Assembly (NCBI GenBank): GCA_030490835.1
Contig: CM059972.1
Location: 5,672,264-5,736,263, forward strand
Origin: Annona cherimola
Taxonomy: Eukaryota; Streptophyta; Magnoliopsida; Magnoliales; Annonaceae
Direction: 5' to 3'
Length of the DNA: 64,000 nucleotides
Below, in pieces: positions 50,210-61,137 of the stretch; within the stretch, counting starts at the first letter, position 1, and every line of letters starts with the position of its first letter. A model generated the notes under the pieces. It saw nothing but the letters and a program-made list of their open reading frames with translations, searched no databases and was not told where the DNA came from. Made by a program: the position numbers and the translations under genes.

Positions 50210-50531
50210 AAAATAAAAAATTTATAAAGTTACACGAGTTCATAGATTTTATAAAGCTCATGGGTATGATAGTTGTCTTTTGTTAAATTATAAGTCACAA
50301 AATGAAAAATAAAATTATCACCAATGCACAAATATCGTGTAACAATTAACATATGTGAATAGCTCCCATTTGAATAATAATAATAATAAAAAAACTGATA
50401 GATGCACGTGTGCAAAGTGCCGTACTCTTTCAGACTAACAAAAAAGGCAAGAACTCGAGTGGATAATTACGCATTCTCGGACTCGGGAGTCCTCCCTGGC
50501 CCGGAAAAACCACACGAAAAACCTCCGGAAA
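50210..50531 (+). promoter_or_regulatory. upstream region of the CS26-like gene
   Basis: The sequence changes from AT-rich to a balanced composition near 50400. It has no clear TATA box. A short (AAT)n run lies at about 50375-50390. The leader just before the ATG is rich in CCGGAAAA-type sequence. No other gene is seen. Confidence 0.35.
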
Positions 50532-53500
50532 ATGGCGGCAAAACCTCAGCTCCTCCTTACAACCTCCCCTCATTCTCGTTATCGCCTCATCCCCTTCATT
50601 TCTTTCAAATCTCCAACCTCATTTTGCCCCAATGCTGTTTCTATGAGAAAATCCATTTCTCATTCCCCCCAATCCACCTCTCTCCGCAGCAGAGAAGTGC
50701 TTGGGACTGTGAACATCGCCGAAGATGCTACTGAGGTGGGTCCTTAGCTTCTCCTCTTCAGTTCACAATTTTGATGCATACTATGAATTAGTATCTTTTT
50801 ATTCAAGTTCATAAGTCATTCTTTTGTTTGAATTTGTTACTTTTAGAATTCTCCCGTTCGCGTTATTCATTTTCGATATTTGTGTTGAAAGTTTAGGTAA
50901 AAGTTTTGGAAGTATTGTTCATATTGGCTGTATTCTTCTTTGAATCTGAATTATCGCAGTGTCTTCTATGATTTTTTATTTTTTATTTTTTTTGAATTTG
51001 TTTGTATCTACATAGGTTAAATGCTCTATATCTTTTTTCATAAAAAAATGCTCTATACCTTTTGGTTTTTTAAATCATTTTTTCAAGATTTCTTTGAAAT
51101 CTATTGGTTTCTTTCATATTGGCGTCGACTGTTTGTATCCTTTGGATGGATGATGATGCAATTGAATTCTCTTGGCATAAGAGAATTGTGGCAGGGTGGG
51201 TTTGGAATTCAGTAGAGGCCTTTTGGGATCTGATTCAGTGAACTTTCCTTTGCGGCATGTGTTCTACGAAGAATATTTTAGTTTTGCATTAGCTTATTGT
51301 TTATAGATGAAAATTGGTGTTGGTTCTTAATGACTCTGAGCTGGGCAACTTTTGTAGTTGACTTCAGAAGAAGCAAAATTTTAACCGTTTTACACCTAGT
51401 CAATTCATGGAAATGACATTTCATACGTTCAGTAGATTGATAGTGACTGGTATCGAAGATGGTGCTGATCGATTTGATTTTTTCTAGAACAGCTGATTGG
51501 GAGAACACCAATGATATATCTCAACCACGTTGTTGAAGGTTGCCTTGCCAATGTTGCTGCAAAACTTGAGTCTATGGAACCTTGCCGCAGTGTAAAGGAC
51601 AGGTGACATTCATGCCTGTGGAGCTGTTTTGATCAATTTTAGCATATTCTAGATAGTTGTGGGATGATTTAATGATCATTAGATGACATCACAGAATAGG
51701 GTATAGTATGATAATGGATGCCGAAGACAGGGGAATTATTTCTCCAAGGAAGGTATGCTACCTTGAGATTTTTAAGCTCACATGCATCTTTATATAGTAG
51801 GCAGCTATGAATGCTTGAACAGACATTCATGTATTTGTGTGGGCCCCACTTTGCAAATGGTTTACAAGCTTCGGATGGAGTTGATATGAGGATGTGTATT
51901 CAATGAAGACCATTTGTAGATTCTAAACGTTGATTCTCTGTGGAGTAGAAACCGGCCTGGCAAGTTAATCATCCTATTCTCTGTGTGGGTCATCTGCATG
52001 GCGGGGACATTCTAATGCATGGTACAAATGCTCCAAACACTGGTGGCTGACAGGATGTGAGATTTTCCAATTTCTGCATTGGCAATTTCATCTTCTTTTC
52101 TTTGTTCAGAATTGTTCACCATTTATTAGTGTAATATATCACAGAGATATTCTCATTTTCATGCAGACCATTTTAGTGGAACCTACTAGTGGAAATACGG
52201 GAGCTGGTATTGCTTTCGTTGCTGCTGCCAAGGGATACAGGCTGATTGTAACAATGCCTGCATCTATAGGTGTGGAGAGGCGTATTCTTCTTCGTGCATT
52301 TGGGGCAGATATTATTTTGACAGATCCAACTAAAGGAATAAAAGGAGCAGTAGATAAAGCTGAAGAAATAGTTCAAAAAATGCCGGATGCTTACATGTTT
52401 AAGCAGTTTGATAATCCAGCCAACAGAAAGGTCGCCTCATTGAACTGGCTTGGTCTCCATTCAAACATGGATTTAGGACTACATTATTGTGCCATTAGAT
52501 GACTTTGTTTTTATCATTTCATTCAGTGCTTTGTTTGTGCGAATTTCAGATCCATTTTCAAACCACGGGTCCAGAAATATGGGAGGATACTCTGGGTAGG
52601 ATTGACATTTTTGTTGCAGCAATTGGGACTGGTGGTACCATCACAGGGACAGGACAGTATCTGAAAATGATGAACAGGGATATTAAGGTTTTTTTTTTTT
52701 TTTTTTAGTATTCACATTTCTCATTATGTTAAAGGTTTTGTTTGATCTTATGTATGTAGCAGTCAGTCCAATATGAGCATGGTGTTTTTTATATATATAT
52801 ATAAAAGGCTTGATCCATACAATGTTCTTGCTTGATTGTACCTCCTCACTTAGATACACTGTTAGAGCATTCTTGCTTCATTTTTAAGTAAGATGATCAG
52901 TTATCATGTGCCTCAGGACTCAGAGCAGATGCCCAATTTTCCATATTGATTTTGATCGGTGATCATGTGCCTCAGGACTCAGAGCAGATGCCCAATTTTC
53001 CATATTGATTTTGTGTCATACAGAAGATGAGCAACCACACAACAAGCTGGTCATCAATCTTCTACCCAGTTGTTGGAATATACACTTTGTTAATTATTAT
53101 CACTGGTCTAAGAAATGCCTCTGATTGAGTCCAAGTAAGGATATGACATTCTCAGTATCAATGATACATGATTTTGCACTAACAGTGTGTCATCAAAACA
53201 ATCAGTCCGTGAACAGGATTCTCTGTCTAGTGATATGATATGTGTTTCATATGTGAATTTGCTTTCCCTGGGAGAACTGATGTAGGAGGAACAAGATCTT
53301 CCAGATCTCTGTGTATTCCTCAATATATTTGCTTCATACTCTTATCCATTTACTAAAAAATAGTTAAATGTTTGCCTATAATAGGAGTGAAAATAAACTG
53401 AAGTAATAAAGGATGGCGTCATCTCGTCACTTCCAGTTCTAAAGCGACAACTATTAGTTGCTCTCTACTGATAAAAAACGAAAGTAGAAGAGGGAAAATG

Positions 53501-55274
53501 GTTTCAAATTCTTTTTGTTTCTCCATGGAACCACAGTTAAAATAACCATGACTTACTAATTTTATCATCTTCCCATCTTTCTGTTTGCCTAGGTAGTTGG
53601 TGTAGAACCTGCGGAGATGAGCATAATTTCTGGAGAAAACCCAGGTTATATTCCAGGAATTTTGGATGTAAAATTGCTTGATGAGGTTCTGAAGGTAAGG
53701 GAGGCTTTATTTTGATTTCACTCTAGTCTAGCAACTCATTCAGTAACCATTTACCATTGAGCAATCCAGCATCTTTGGTTAGGAATTTGAAGTTTGCCAA
53801 AGTACAAGTGATGGTCTAATACCAAATTGTTTCTTAGATAATAAAGTGCCACCATTTGTAAAGGAAAGGTGTTTTCATTAGCCTAAAGATCATAAAATGC
53901 TAGTCAGTGGGAAGTTACTACACTAGAAGCTTGAAGAAGAATCTTTTTGTGGCTTCTTTGACATAGTACATAAGGACATCCAAGTTGCGTTTTCTTCACC
54001 TTTAGGCTTGATTATCCTCTATGGTTTTTTCGGATCTATGTTTACTTTGCAGTCATTGCAATCAATTGTATTTGCTATACCTTTAGGTGACAAATGATGA
54101 AGCAGTAGACATGGCAAGGAAGTTGGCACTGAAGGAAGGATTGCTGGTATGCTCTTCCTATGTGGATACACCAGCCTAAGTTGACTACTGATATTTCACT
54201 ATGATAGGATATATTCTATAGTGCTTCCCTTCTCTGGGAAAAATAAATTTTCAGTCATGATTTCTTTTTCCCTGCAAAAACTGTGGGTATGATTCACATC
54301 TTGATTGGTTCAATTTGATGTCTTAGCTGTCTTGAATCTTGACAACTTACAAATGGGTCTGTGTTCTTTGTTCATGCTGAAAGTTGTTCATCTATAAAAT
54401 TTGAACCATGAGACCTGAGTCCTGTTTATGGGCCACGAATTTAGAGGGTAAAAATCATAATTCTTCTCCAGGTAAGTAAAATTTGAACCCTGTTGAAACT
54501 TTATTTTGTACCAAGTTTTTTCAATTTGGAAAGATCTGCTGGATTCCTTATTTTTGTTTGCATAGATGCATTTATTCAAGTTACAAGAATTGAAAACCTC
54601 TGCTGCATTCCTTGTTTCTCGTTTGGGCTTCAACACCTTACATTGGCTCAATTAGATACAAAAACTTCTACTTCCAAGTCATGGACCTACTTATTTCCTA
54701 ATAACAAGAAAAAATTGCGTTGTTTAAATTTTAACAAGGTGGTTATCTAGTCACGCTTTACCAGTGTCTTGATTATCATTTCTCAAGATTTTAAGCATCA
54801 TTTTCCCTTCTTTTCAGAGATGCATATCCTGGATGGCACCGTGTTCTTTTTGTTAATTCAGCACTCGTTTAGAAATGCTTTACTAAATGCTCCTCTTTTT
54901 TGTTGAATCATGGAACCTGTTCGAAGGTTGGCATTTCTTCTGGGGCAGCGGCTGCTGCTGCTATCAGTGTGGCAAAAAGACCTGAGAATGCTGGGAAGCT
55001 CATTGCTGTAAGTAATCTTATTTTGTGTGTTTTCAACATTATTATTTTTGCATTCTGGGATTAGCACGGCTAAAAATAAGAACTGAAGTGGTCATCATGC
55101 AGTTTTGTTTTGTTTTGTTTTTGTCTTTTGGGGGTTCAATTTGACTAGCTGTAACTGTCCAACTTTTCCATTACTTTTCATAAAAGGTTTACATGTTCTC
55201 TTTATTTATTTTATGACGGACATTTTCCTTGCATGAATCGTATTATCGTCTCTTCTTATACAGTTCGATTTCTG

Positions 55275-55308
<34 letters not shown>

Positions 55309-55424
55309 TTCAAAATGTTGCCATGCATTTTCAGGTTGTCTTTCCGAGCTTTGGCGAGCGATACATCTCCACTGCTCTTTTCCGTTCCATCCATGAAGAG
55401 GTTCAGAAGATGCAGGTGACATGA
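50532..55424 (+). CDS. CS26: chloroplast S-sulfocysteine synthase-like (cysteine synthase family), nine exons
   Basis: The product is a PLP enzyme of the O-acetylserine (thiol)lyase family. CS26-type members use O-acetylserine and thiosulfate to make S-sulfocysteine in the plastid. Exons are 50532-50735, 51493-51602, 51695-51752, 52167-52430, 52550-52687, 53593-53694, 54087-54146, 54927-55007 and 55335-55424, all GT-AG, giving 368 residues. The first 55 or so residues are rich in Ser, Thr, Pro and basic residues with few acids, consistent with a transit peptide. The catalytic lysine is Lys103 in PCRSVKDR. The substrate loop is PTSGNTG (130-136), the phosphate loop GTGGT (238-242) and the cofactor-ring serine lies in ISSGAA (315-320). 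The long loop by which classical OAS-TLs contact serine acetyltransferase is replaced by a short [14 protein letters not shown] (271-284), as remembered for CS26 and bacterial CysM. The exon 1-2 junction was set at GAG|CTG because it keeps family spacing before LIGRTP. Family membership is near certain; CS26 subtype is inferred. Confidence 0.92.
51019..51063 (+). mobile_element. tail-only micro-insertion 12, in CS26-like intron 1
   Basis: AAATGCTCTATA(T/C)CTTTT (18 bp, one mismatch) occurs at 51019-51036 and 51046-51063. Only nine bases, TTCATAAAA, separate the copies. It is intronic and distant from the splice sites. Confidence 0.6.
52895..53012 (+). repeat. 59-bp tandem duplication in CS26-like intron 5
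   Basis: Adjacent copies at 52895-52953 and 52954-53012 share ATCATGTGCCTCAGGACTC and what follows, with only a few differences near the left edge. The neighbourhood also holds a (TA)n run at about 52790-52803. Confidence 0.85.
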
Positions 55425-56260
55425 TCATGTTCAGCACAATAGAAGAAGGGACACATCCTTCCCATGGATAGAATGCAACTTCATATCAGGGTAGACATCT
55501 TCACATCAGTGATCAAAGCACTTCCCAAGGAAAGGAATCGCAAGCAAAACATCATGAGTTCCATCCCTTTCAATTTCATTTCCATTATCCAGAAAATCTT
55601 GTCTACCAATTTTGTTGCACAGGTGTAACCAGTGCATGTTTCTGATAGCGGGAATGTGATGTAATTTTTGACTTGTGTCCTGTCAAAAATTCATACCCAA
55701 GTAGGGAAAGGAAATTTTGTTAAGATGGTATGAATAATGTGTTTTCATGAGTGAATTTGTTTTTGTTACTGCTGAAGAAACAGACGGGAAACATGATCGG
55801 GACGACCAATTTCTTGAGTCCCGCTCAGATGTATGGCCTAGATATCAGGTGATTTAATTATGGAATTCCTACTTCTAGTTAACTGATTTTGGTGACTTTC
55901 AGAAGCTGTTTTAAAGTATTGCCCAATCAAGATCCCTCGATTTTCACAGAGATTTTTATGGTGCGTTTTTATGATGGCAATGGAATCATTGATAGAAAAA
56001 TAAATAATTAAAAAATAAAGGGGGATTTTGGCGTGATATTGTGTTGTCAACGTGAATTAGTTGGCGTAATAGCATGTCGTCAATATAAATAAAGGTAAAA
56101 AATGATTTTAGATTATAGGTGAGATTCTTAAAAGAAAGAGAATAGAAAAGAGAGGGAAGAAAAAAGCAAAGGTTGATTACAGTGGCTTTCGTGTACAATG
56201 GAGTGTTTGATTTTTGCAATGCTTGAATTGGGCATATGAAATCTCGGTGCTAATGATTTA
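55425..56260 (+). other. 3' flank of the CS26-like gene
   Basis: The presumed 3' UTR extends to about 55740, where AATAAT occurs. The rest is AT-rich without recognisable genes. Confidence 0.4.
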
Positions 56261-56261
56261 T

Positions 56262-56590
56262 TGTGTTTGGAAAGTGATAAAATTTTTGATAAAAAAATTT
56301 TTAGTATAGAAGTTGGGAAGCAAAAAAACTTTCGATGAAAATTTTTAGTACAAAAGCTTTTGAAATGAAAGAAAATAATGTTATATGATAAAGATAATGA
56401 TGAAAATAAAGAAAATAAAGTTAAAATAGATAGATTAAATGTATGGATAATTGTGTAGAAATAATTGAAAAGTAAAATAGTTGTAAAGGAATAAATGAAA
56501 AAATAATTAAAAAATAGGATAATTGTGAAGAATGAAAAACTTTAAATTCAAAAGTTTTAGTTTGAAAAGTTTTTGTTTTAACAAACATCC
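56262..56590. mobile_element. Tourist-like MITE
   Basis: It starts TGTGTTTGGAAAG and ends TTAACAAACATCC, with the family interior between. The left arm contains an internal duplication of a GAAAATTTTTAGTA-like block, making it longer than the other copies. Confidence 0.55.
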
Positions 56591-56639
56591 TTCTACAACT
56601 TTTCGATTTAGAACTTCTCACTTTCTATAACTGTTCTAT

Positions 56640-56832
56640 TTTGTAATTTGTGTTGGCTTAAAAACATATTATATATTCTTGATTTAAATGAAATTTAGTT
56701 TCTTAGATAAACACGTAATGTTAAATACAATAAATGGATTGAATTTTAAATCAATCATTAATAACTTAAAAATTAAAAAGGTTTATATGAGATAGTTTAT
56801 ATATAACTTTATTATATAGAAGCGGAGCCCTT
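56640..56832. mobile_element. half-copy of the 4161-4721 foldback family
   Basis: The sequence parallels the right arm of the 4.2-kb element (AATGTTAAATACAATAAATGG, then AACTTAAAAATTAAAAAGG). It ends AGAAGCGGAGCCCTTT, the exact reverse of that family's AAAGGGCTCCGCTTCT terminus. Confidence 0.58.
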
Positions 56833-56837
56833 TTACC

Positions 56838-57090
56838 TTAAGAGATATTGGCAGCTGTGGCTGTTTGGTTGCGGGATCGAATCTTGCGAACGAAAATTTT
56901 ATTCCCATAGTGGGAGTTGTGGTCTTCATGTAGGGAGCATTTTGTCTTCATTTTTGGCCATAGTGAGAAAAATTGTAAGATTATTTAGATTGATTTGTAA
57001 TATGAAATAAGATTAAGATGTAAGTATTATTGAGCTTAATTGTAATGTAAGTTGTGATGAGATATAATATTTTCAATTGATAAAAAACAC
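56838..57090 (+). mobile_element. tRNA-derived SINE, degraded
   Basis: GGGATCGAATCTT at 56873-56885 is B-box-like. It is followed by AGTGGGAGTTGTGGTCTTC and GGGAGCATTTTGTCTTC, two versions of a module shared with 22462 and 63718. The 3' part ends in TTGATAAAAAACAC. Confidence 0.52.
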
Positions 57091-57469
57091 AATTTTTGGG
57101 ATTTTTTAAAAGCTATTAATTTAAGCGTGTTTAATCTATAAAGTATTAATTTAAAACCTACTTAGTTGATATATTAAACATACCTAAATTAACAACTTTA
57201 TAATTTTTTTTTATTAATTTGTTTTTGAACCGGTAAGAAATGATAAGACCCCCTAACTTACAGGATAGACCGTGTAAAGTTAATAAAATTAACTAACTAA
57301 TTAAAATGTGAGAGCATTAAGTGCACATTTGATGACAGGTCCACTAACTATATATGATATGAAATCTTAATCATTGAACAAACTTACTTTTTTGAATTAT
57401 TATATATATATATTTAATTATGTTATATATATATATATATTTATAACTATTATATCTATGGAGCCGAAT

Positions 57470-57770
57470 CCAGTGCACTTGGGTTACTACACCAAGTTTT
57501 TTATATGAGATATATGTAATTTCTATATTTTTTTAATATTTTAAAATAATTTATTTTAAATTTAAAAATAAAAAATAAGTAATTTTTCATATGTTGTCAT
57601 ATGGAAAGTGATTTATTTTTTAAAATTCAAAATAAAATATTAAAAATAATAAAACTTCAAAAACTTTATATATGAGAACTTTATACTCGAGGGCCCATGT
57701 GTGAATTTCAAAAATCAAAAAAAAAAAAAGAGAGGTTTTCAGCCGGGTGCACTAGAAGTCAGTGCATCGG
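57470..57770. mobile_element. GTGCA-type foldback element, third copy
   Basis: It starts CAGTGCACTTGGGTTAC and ends GGGTGCACTAGAAGTCAGTGCA. The interior is a palindromic run of ATTTTAAAATAATTTATTTT-like blocks with a small CATATG-centred hairpin near 57590-57605. Confidence 0.52.
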
Positions 57771-58042
57771 TAACCATATCCTCTTCACTCTAATAATCAA
57801 TTCTATCGTACTATGTCACTTCTAAATTTTCAAAATTTGTTACTATAATCTTTTCCCTCATGAATTGTTATTAAGCAGAGGCAGATAAAAAATACAAAAA
57901 AAGCAGCCGGAAATCGAAATACAAAGCACACCGCAAATCAGTCTCCATTATTTCATGCGCGAGGGTCGCCGTGTGTCCAATCTGCATTATGTCCCGTGGG
58001 AATAGGATAGAGATTTGGAGATTTGCGGATTCTTGCAATTCG

Positions 58043-58059
58043 CCGCCAAAATTTCGCGC
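58043..58059 (+). promoter_or_regulatory. paired E2F-type sites of CDC45
   Basis: CCGCCAAA (58043-58050; TTTGGCGG on the other strand) and TTTCGCGC (58052-58059) lie one base apart in opposite orientation. Both fit the plant E2F consensus TTTSSCGS. They sit just upstream of the probable transcribed region of CDC45, a replication gene of the class normally driven by E2F at G1/S. Confidence 0.72.
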
Positions 58060-58183
58060 GATTAGAAAATTTAAAATTTCAATACGCCAGAAAACAGAAC
58101 TTCCCCAAAGAAGTTCAAACCTCCAAAACACTTTCTATCCTTCCGCTTCTTTCTCCCCCCTCCCCCTGTCTATCAGATCCGGC

Positions 58184-58237
58184 ATGGCTGGTGAAGGCAG
58201 AAGACAGGGAAGAAGAGGATTTGGAAGCTTTTTCTAG
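58184..58237 (+). other. possible uORF in CDC45 leader exon 1
   Basis: An ATG opens a 17-codon frame ending in TAG before the probable 5'-UTR intron. It matters only if transcription starts upstream of it, which the sequence cannot show. Confidence 0.3.
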
Positions 58238-58298
58238 CACAGACCCACTTTGATCTTCTACTCGAAATCTCGTCTTCCTCAAACAACAGCAATTCCAG

Positions 58299-58574
58299 GT
58301 ACATAATTCATTGCCTACTACTCTTCCTGGAAAAAAAAACTGATTTTTCCCCCTGGAAATTTGTAATTTTAGCATAAAAAACCTGATGCGCTCTTTAACA
58401 GTTTGGTTTTAGCTGGATTTGTTTTATTCCTTCAATTCTTTTCCTGTCCTGGCGAATTCGTTTGTTTAGTTGCATATTCCACTTTTGTATGAAATGTCGA
58501 ATGCGAAGTAGGATTCAATTGGTACTGGTGAAATGACAAATGTAGGAATTTTGGGTGTGTTCTTGTGATTTCAG
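58299..58574 (+). other. probable CDC45 5'-UTR intron
   Basis: CAG|GTACATAATT at the donor and TTGTGATTTCAG|GTTG at the acceptor bound a 276-bp T-rich segment without coding constraint. This is a typical plant leader intron, inferred from splice motifs only. Confidence 0.5.
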
Positions 58575-58578
58575 GTTG

Positions 58579-58659
58579 ATGATGTTTTCTGCCCTCCCAT
58601 ATGGAGAATTGACTCTTCTTCTGCTTATGTCGTTTTACCCAATTGAGGAGTTATGGTGA
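58579..58659 (+). other. upstream ORF overlapping the CDC45 start codon
   Basis: ATGATGTTTTCT opens a 26-codon frame that ends TTATGGTGA. The CDC45 ATG lies inside that last stretch in another frame, so the two frames overlap by seven bases. If the mature leader contains this ATG, ribosomes must bypass it (leaky scanning) or reinitiate close by. Confidence 0.5.
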
Positions 58660-60428
58660 GGGAATATAGATTAGAATCTTTCTACATTCGATTGCGCGAG
58701 GCCGTGTCTTCCTCATCATCCCTGCCTTTGCTGATATTCCCCTCCACCTCTGATGTTGACTCCCTCTGCACCCTCAAGATCATAACCCACATCTTGTCTT
58801 CTGATTCTGTCAGATATTCTTGCTATCCAGTTTCATCCTTCAGTGAAATTGATAAATTTGCTGGCTCAAATCTCCATTCGTCTGATCAGCCAATTTCGAT
58901 TCTCCTCATCAATTGGGGTTGCCACAGGGATCTTCGCCGGCTCCTGAACCTGGGTCCGGCTGCTCGTGTTTTCGTTGTGGACAGCCACCGTCCGATCCAT
59001 CTCCACAACCTCAGCGAGCAGAATAGCCAGGTGGTCGTTCTTTATACCCGTGACGATGAACAACAAGCAGATCTGGCATATGATTTTGATGTCTCGGCCC
59101 TGGCGAATGCCTCAGATTTGAACAGCGATGACGAGCTTGATGATAATTCTGATAGTGATGAAGAAAGCGAAAGCGAGGATGAGGAAGATGGAGAAGCCGG
59201 GAGAAAAAGGCAGCGGGTTTCGGAAGAATCCAATTCAGATCCTGCTAAGCTCTTTGGGAAGCTGAAGTCAGAGTATTACAAGTTGGGTACTTTCCATGGA
59301 AGGCCTTCTGGCTGTCTCATGTTTGATTTGTCTCATTTGCTTCGGAAAAACACCAATGAATTGCTGTGGTTAGCTTGTGTGTCTCTCACTGATCAGTTTG
59401 TTCATGAGAGGCTGACAAACGAGCGATACCAATCGGGTGTAATGGAGCTTGAGCAACACATAAACAGCTCAGGGAATCTGGATGCAATTACATCAGTGAC
59501 TCTCAAAGACGGAACGAAGATCCATGCGCCGGACGCCTCTAGAATATCATATGAAGATGAGCCAAGGCTAATGCTGTTAAGGGAATGGAACTTGTTTGAT
59601 TCCATGCTTTGCTCTTCATACATTGCTACCAAGTTGAAGACTTGGAGTGACAATGGGTTGAAGAAGCTAAAGCTACTGCTGGCGCGAATGGGGTTTGCTC
59701 TCGTTGATTGCCAGCAAAAGTTTCAATACATGAACATCGAAGTCAAGCAGAAAATGAAGGATGAATTCGAGCGGTTCTTGCCTGAATATGGGCTGACAGA
59801 GTTCTACTATCGGAGCTTTTTGAGGCTACACGGTTACAGCTCGAAGGTGTCGGCTGCTGATGTTGTGTATGGGGTTACAGCATTGGTAGAGTCATCCACT
59901 GATTCGAAGGATTCTTCCACTGCCGAGCAGTTTTGGGTTGCCTATTCAGCTTTATCCTTTGGCAATCTTGATAAGTTGAGAAAAGGAATGCAAAACGCAA
60001 TTTTAGTGCAAAGGGCAATCTTGAGGCAAGGAAGTTCTGCAATAATGAAATCAGGTTTCATACGAAGTGGGCGGAAGTTTAGATGGGTGAAGCTTGAGGA
60101 TGTTGTGGACACAAAGCTGTTGGGTTATCCCCAAGCACTAACAAAATTCTGTTTTTTCTTGATGGATGCATTGCGTGAGAAGGGAGCGAAGATGAAGCCT
60201 ATGATCTGTGCATGCTTGGCAAGGGATCCTGGCAAGGTATTGATTGTTGGGGTTTATGGGAAGCCGAGGCTAGGTGCAGTTCAAGGCAATGCATTTGGGG
60301 CTGCATTCAGAGCGGCAGCTGAGGAGATTGGAGCTGAGTTTTTCCATGAGTTATTTGAGTCTTCTTGGATTGTCCTTGATACAGTTGCTGTGAATTCTTT
60401 CATGATCAGGATCACTGAGAGGCTCTAA
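58653..60428 (+). CDS. CDC45: CDC45 replication initiation protein
   Basis: CDC45 is the subunit of the CMG helicase (with MCM2-7 and GINS) that opens DNA at replication origins in the nucleus. The coding region is a single uninterrupted exon of 591 residues, near the family's usual length. The N-terminus MVREYRLESFYIRLRE and the segments STSDVDSLCTLKIITH (31-46), LLINWGCHRDL (84-94) and VFVVDSHRPIHLHNL (106-120) are the conserved, RecJ/DHH-like portion. A strongly acidic stretch (about 155-182) followed by the basic GRKRQR (183-188) is typical of the family and may serve as a nuclear signal. LLREWNLFDSML, GFALVDCQQKF and FYYRSFLRLHGYSS are conserved further on, and the C-terminus is SSWIVLDTVAVNSFMIR. 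The start is supported by alignment from residue 1. Paired E2F sites lie upstream at 58043-58059. No truncation or frameshift is present. Confidence 0.97.
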   Translation: MVREYRLESFYIRLREAVSSSSSLPLLIFPSTSDVDSLCTLKIITHILSSDSVRYSCYPVSSFSEIDKFAGSNLHSSDQPISILLINWGCHRDLRRLLNLGPAARVFVVDSHRPIHLHNLSEQNSQVVVLYTRDDEQQADLAYDFDVSALANASDLNSDDELDDNSDSDEESESEDEEDGEAGRKRQRVSEESNSDPAKLFGKLKSEYYKLGTFHGRPSGCLMFDLSHLLRKNTNELLWLACVSLTDQFVHERLTNERYQSGVMELEQHINSSGNLDAITSVTLKDGTKIHAPDASRISYEDEPRLMLLREWNLFDSMLCSSYIATKLKTWSDNGLKKLKLLLARMGFALVDCQQKFQYMNIEVKQKMKDEFERFLPEYGLTEFYYRSFLRLHGYSSKVSAADVVYGVTALVESSTDSKDSSTAEQFWVAYSALSFGNLDKLRKGMQNAILVQRAILRQGSSAIMKSGFIRSGRKFRWVKLEDVVDTKLLGYPQALTKFCFFLMDALREKGAKMKPMICACLARDPGKVLIVGVYGKPRLGAVQGNAFGAAFRAAAEEIGAEFFHELFESSWIVLDTVAVNSFMIRITERL

Positions 60429-61130
60429 TGTACTTTTCACTGGATTTGTAACAGTTTAAATGACAGATAATAGATTGGGATTGATCTGGATTGATCTTCC
60501 CATTGAATGTTAACCAAAATTCCAATCATGGATCAACATCAGATGATTGATTGTTTGTATGATTTTCCTTGCAGTTTCTTACATTGATGAATTCTGTTAG
60601 TGTAGTGATAAATTTCATGGATCAGAGCCAGTTATTCTTTCTCCCATTTATGTTATGTACTTGTGTTCTTCAGTTCATGTCTCAGGCCTTCGTGTTTTAT
60701 CTTGTCTTGTTTAGCAATGTGAGGCGGTTCGTGTTGCACCTGAAAACTTGAAATTTCATCTAAGACCCACTTTAATTCAGTGCTTTACAGCAATGGCGGG
60801 TTTGGATTTCGAATAAAGTGAAGGGAGGGAAACGAAAAGAGGTTACAACTTACAAATGGATTTTCAAAATATTGACTTGACCCGGGCACGCCCATCATGG
60901 GTTCTGAGATCCAAAATCAGGCCCAACACTTTCCATTTAACATTTTGAGACTTCTGGATGCAGGATTGACAAATCCACCTGTGAAAATTGTTGGCTTGTG
61001 TTAGGGCTGAGAATGCATGGACAATAAAAGATCACCCAAACAGAATTCAGGTCAGACCGGGAAAAAAAAAAAAAATCTTATATCTTTATACAGAGGACTT
61101 CCAGCTAATTTAAAACCTATGCACAGGCAT
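60429..61130 (+). other. CDC45 3' flank
   Basis: This holds the presumed 3' UTR, with an AATAAA at 60812-60817 as candidate polyadenylation signal. No further gene is seen before the TRIM element. Confidence 0.45.
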
Positions 61131-61137
61131 ATGGATC

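Noticed and set aside
50402..50734. Alternative 110-codon frame over the CS26-like first exon
   Set aside because: The frame starting at 50532 gives a plausible transit peptide and joins the conserved LIGRTP exon in phase; this one does not.
51488..51492. Alternative acceptor five bases upstream for CS26-like exon 2 (paired with donor at 50741)
   Set aside because: It needs a weak GTCCTT donor and adds two residues before LIGRTP; the chosen GTGGGT donor and AACAG acceptor keep family spacing.
58866..59653. Minus-strand frames within CDC45
   Set aside because: They are antisense shadows of a well-supported coding exon, including Ser-rich peptides opposite its acidic stretch.
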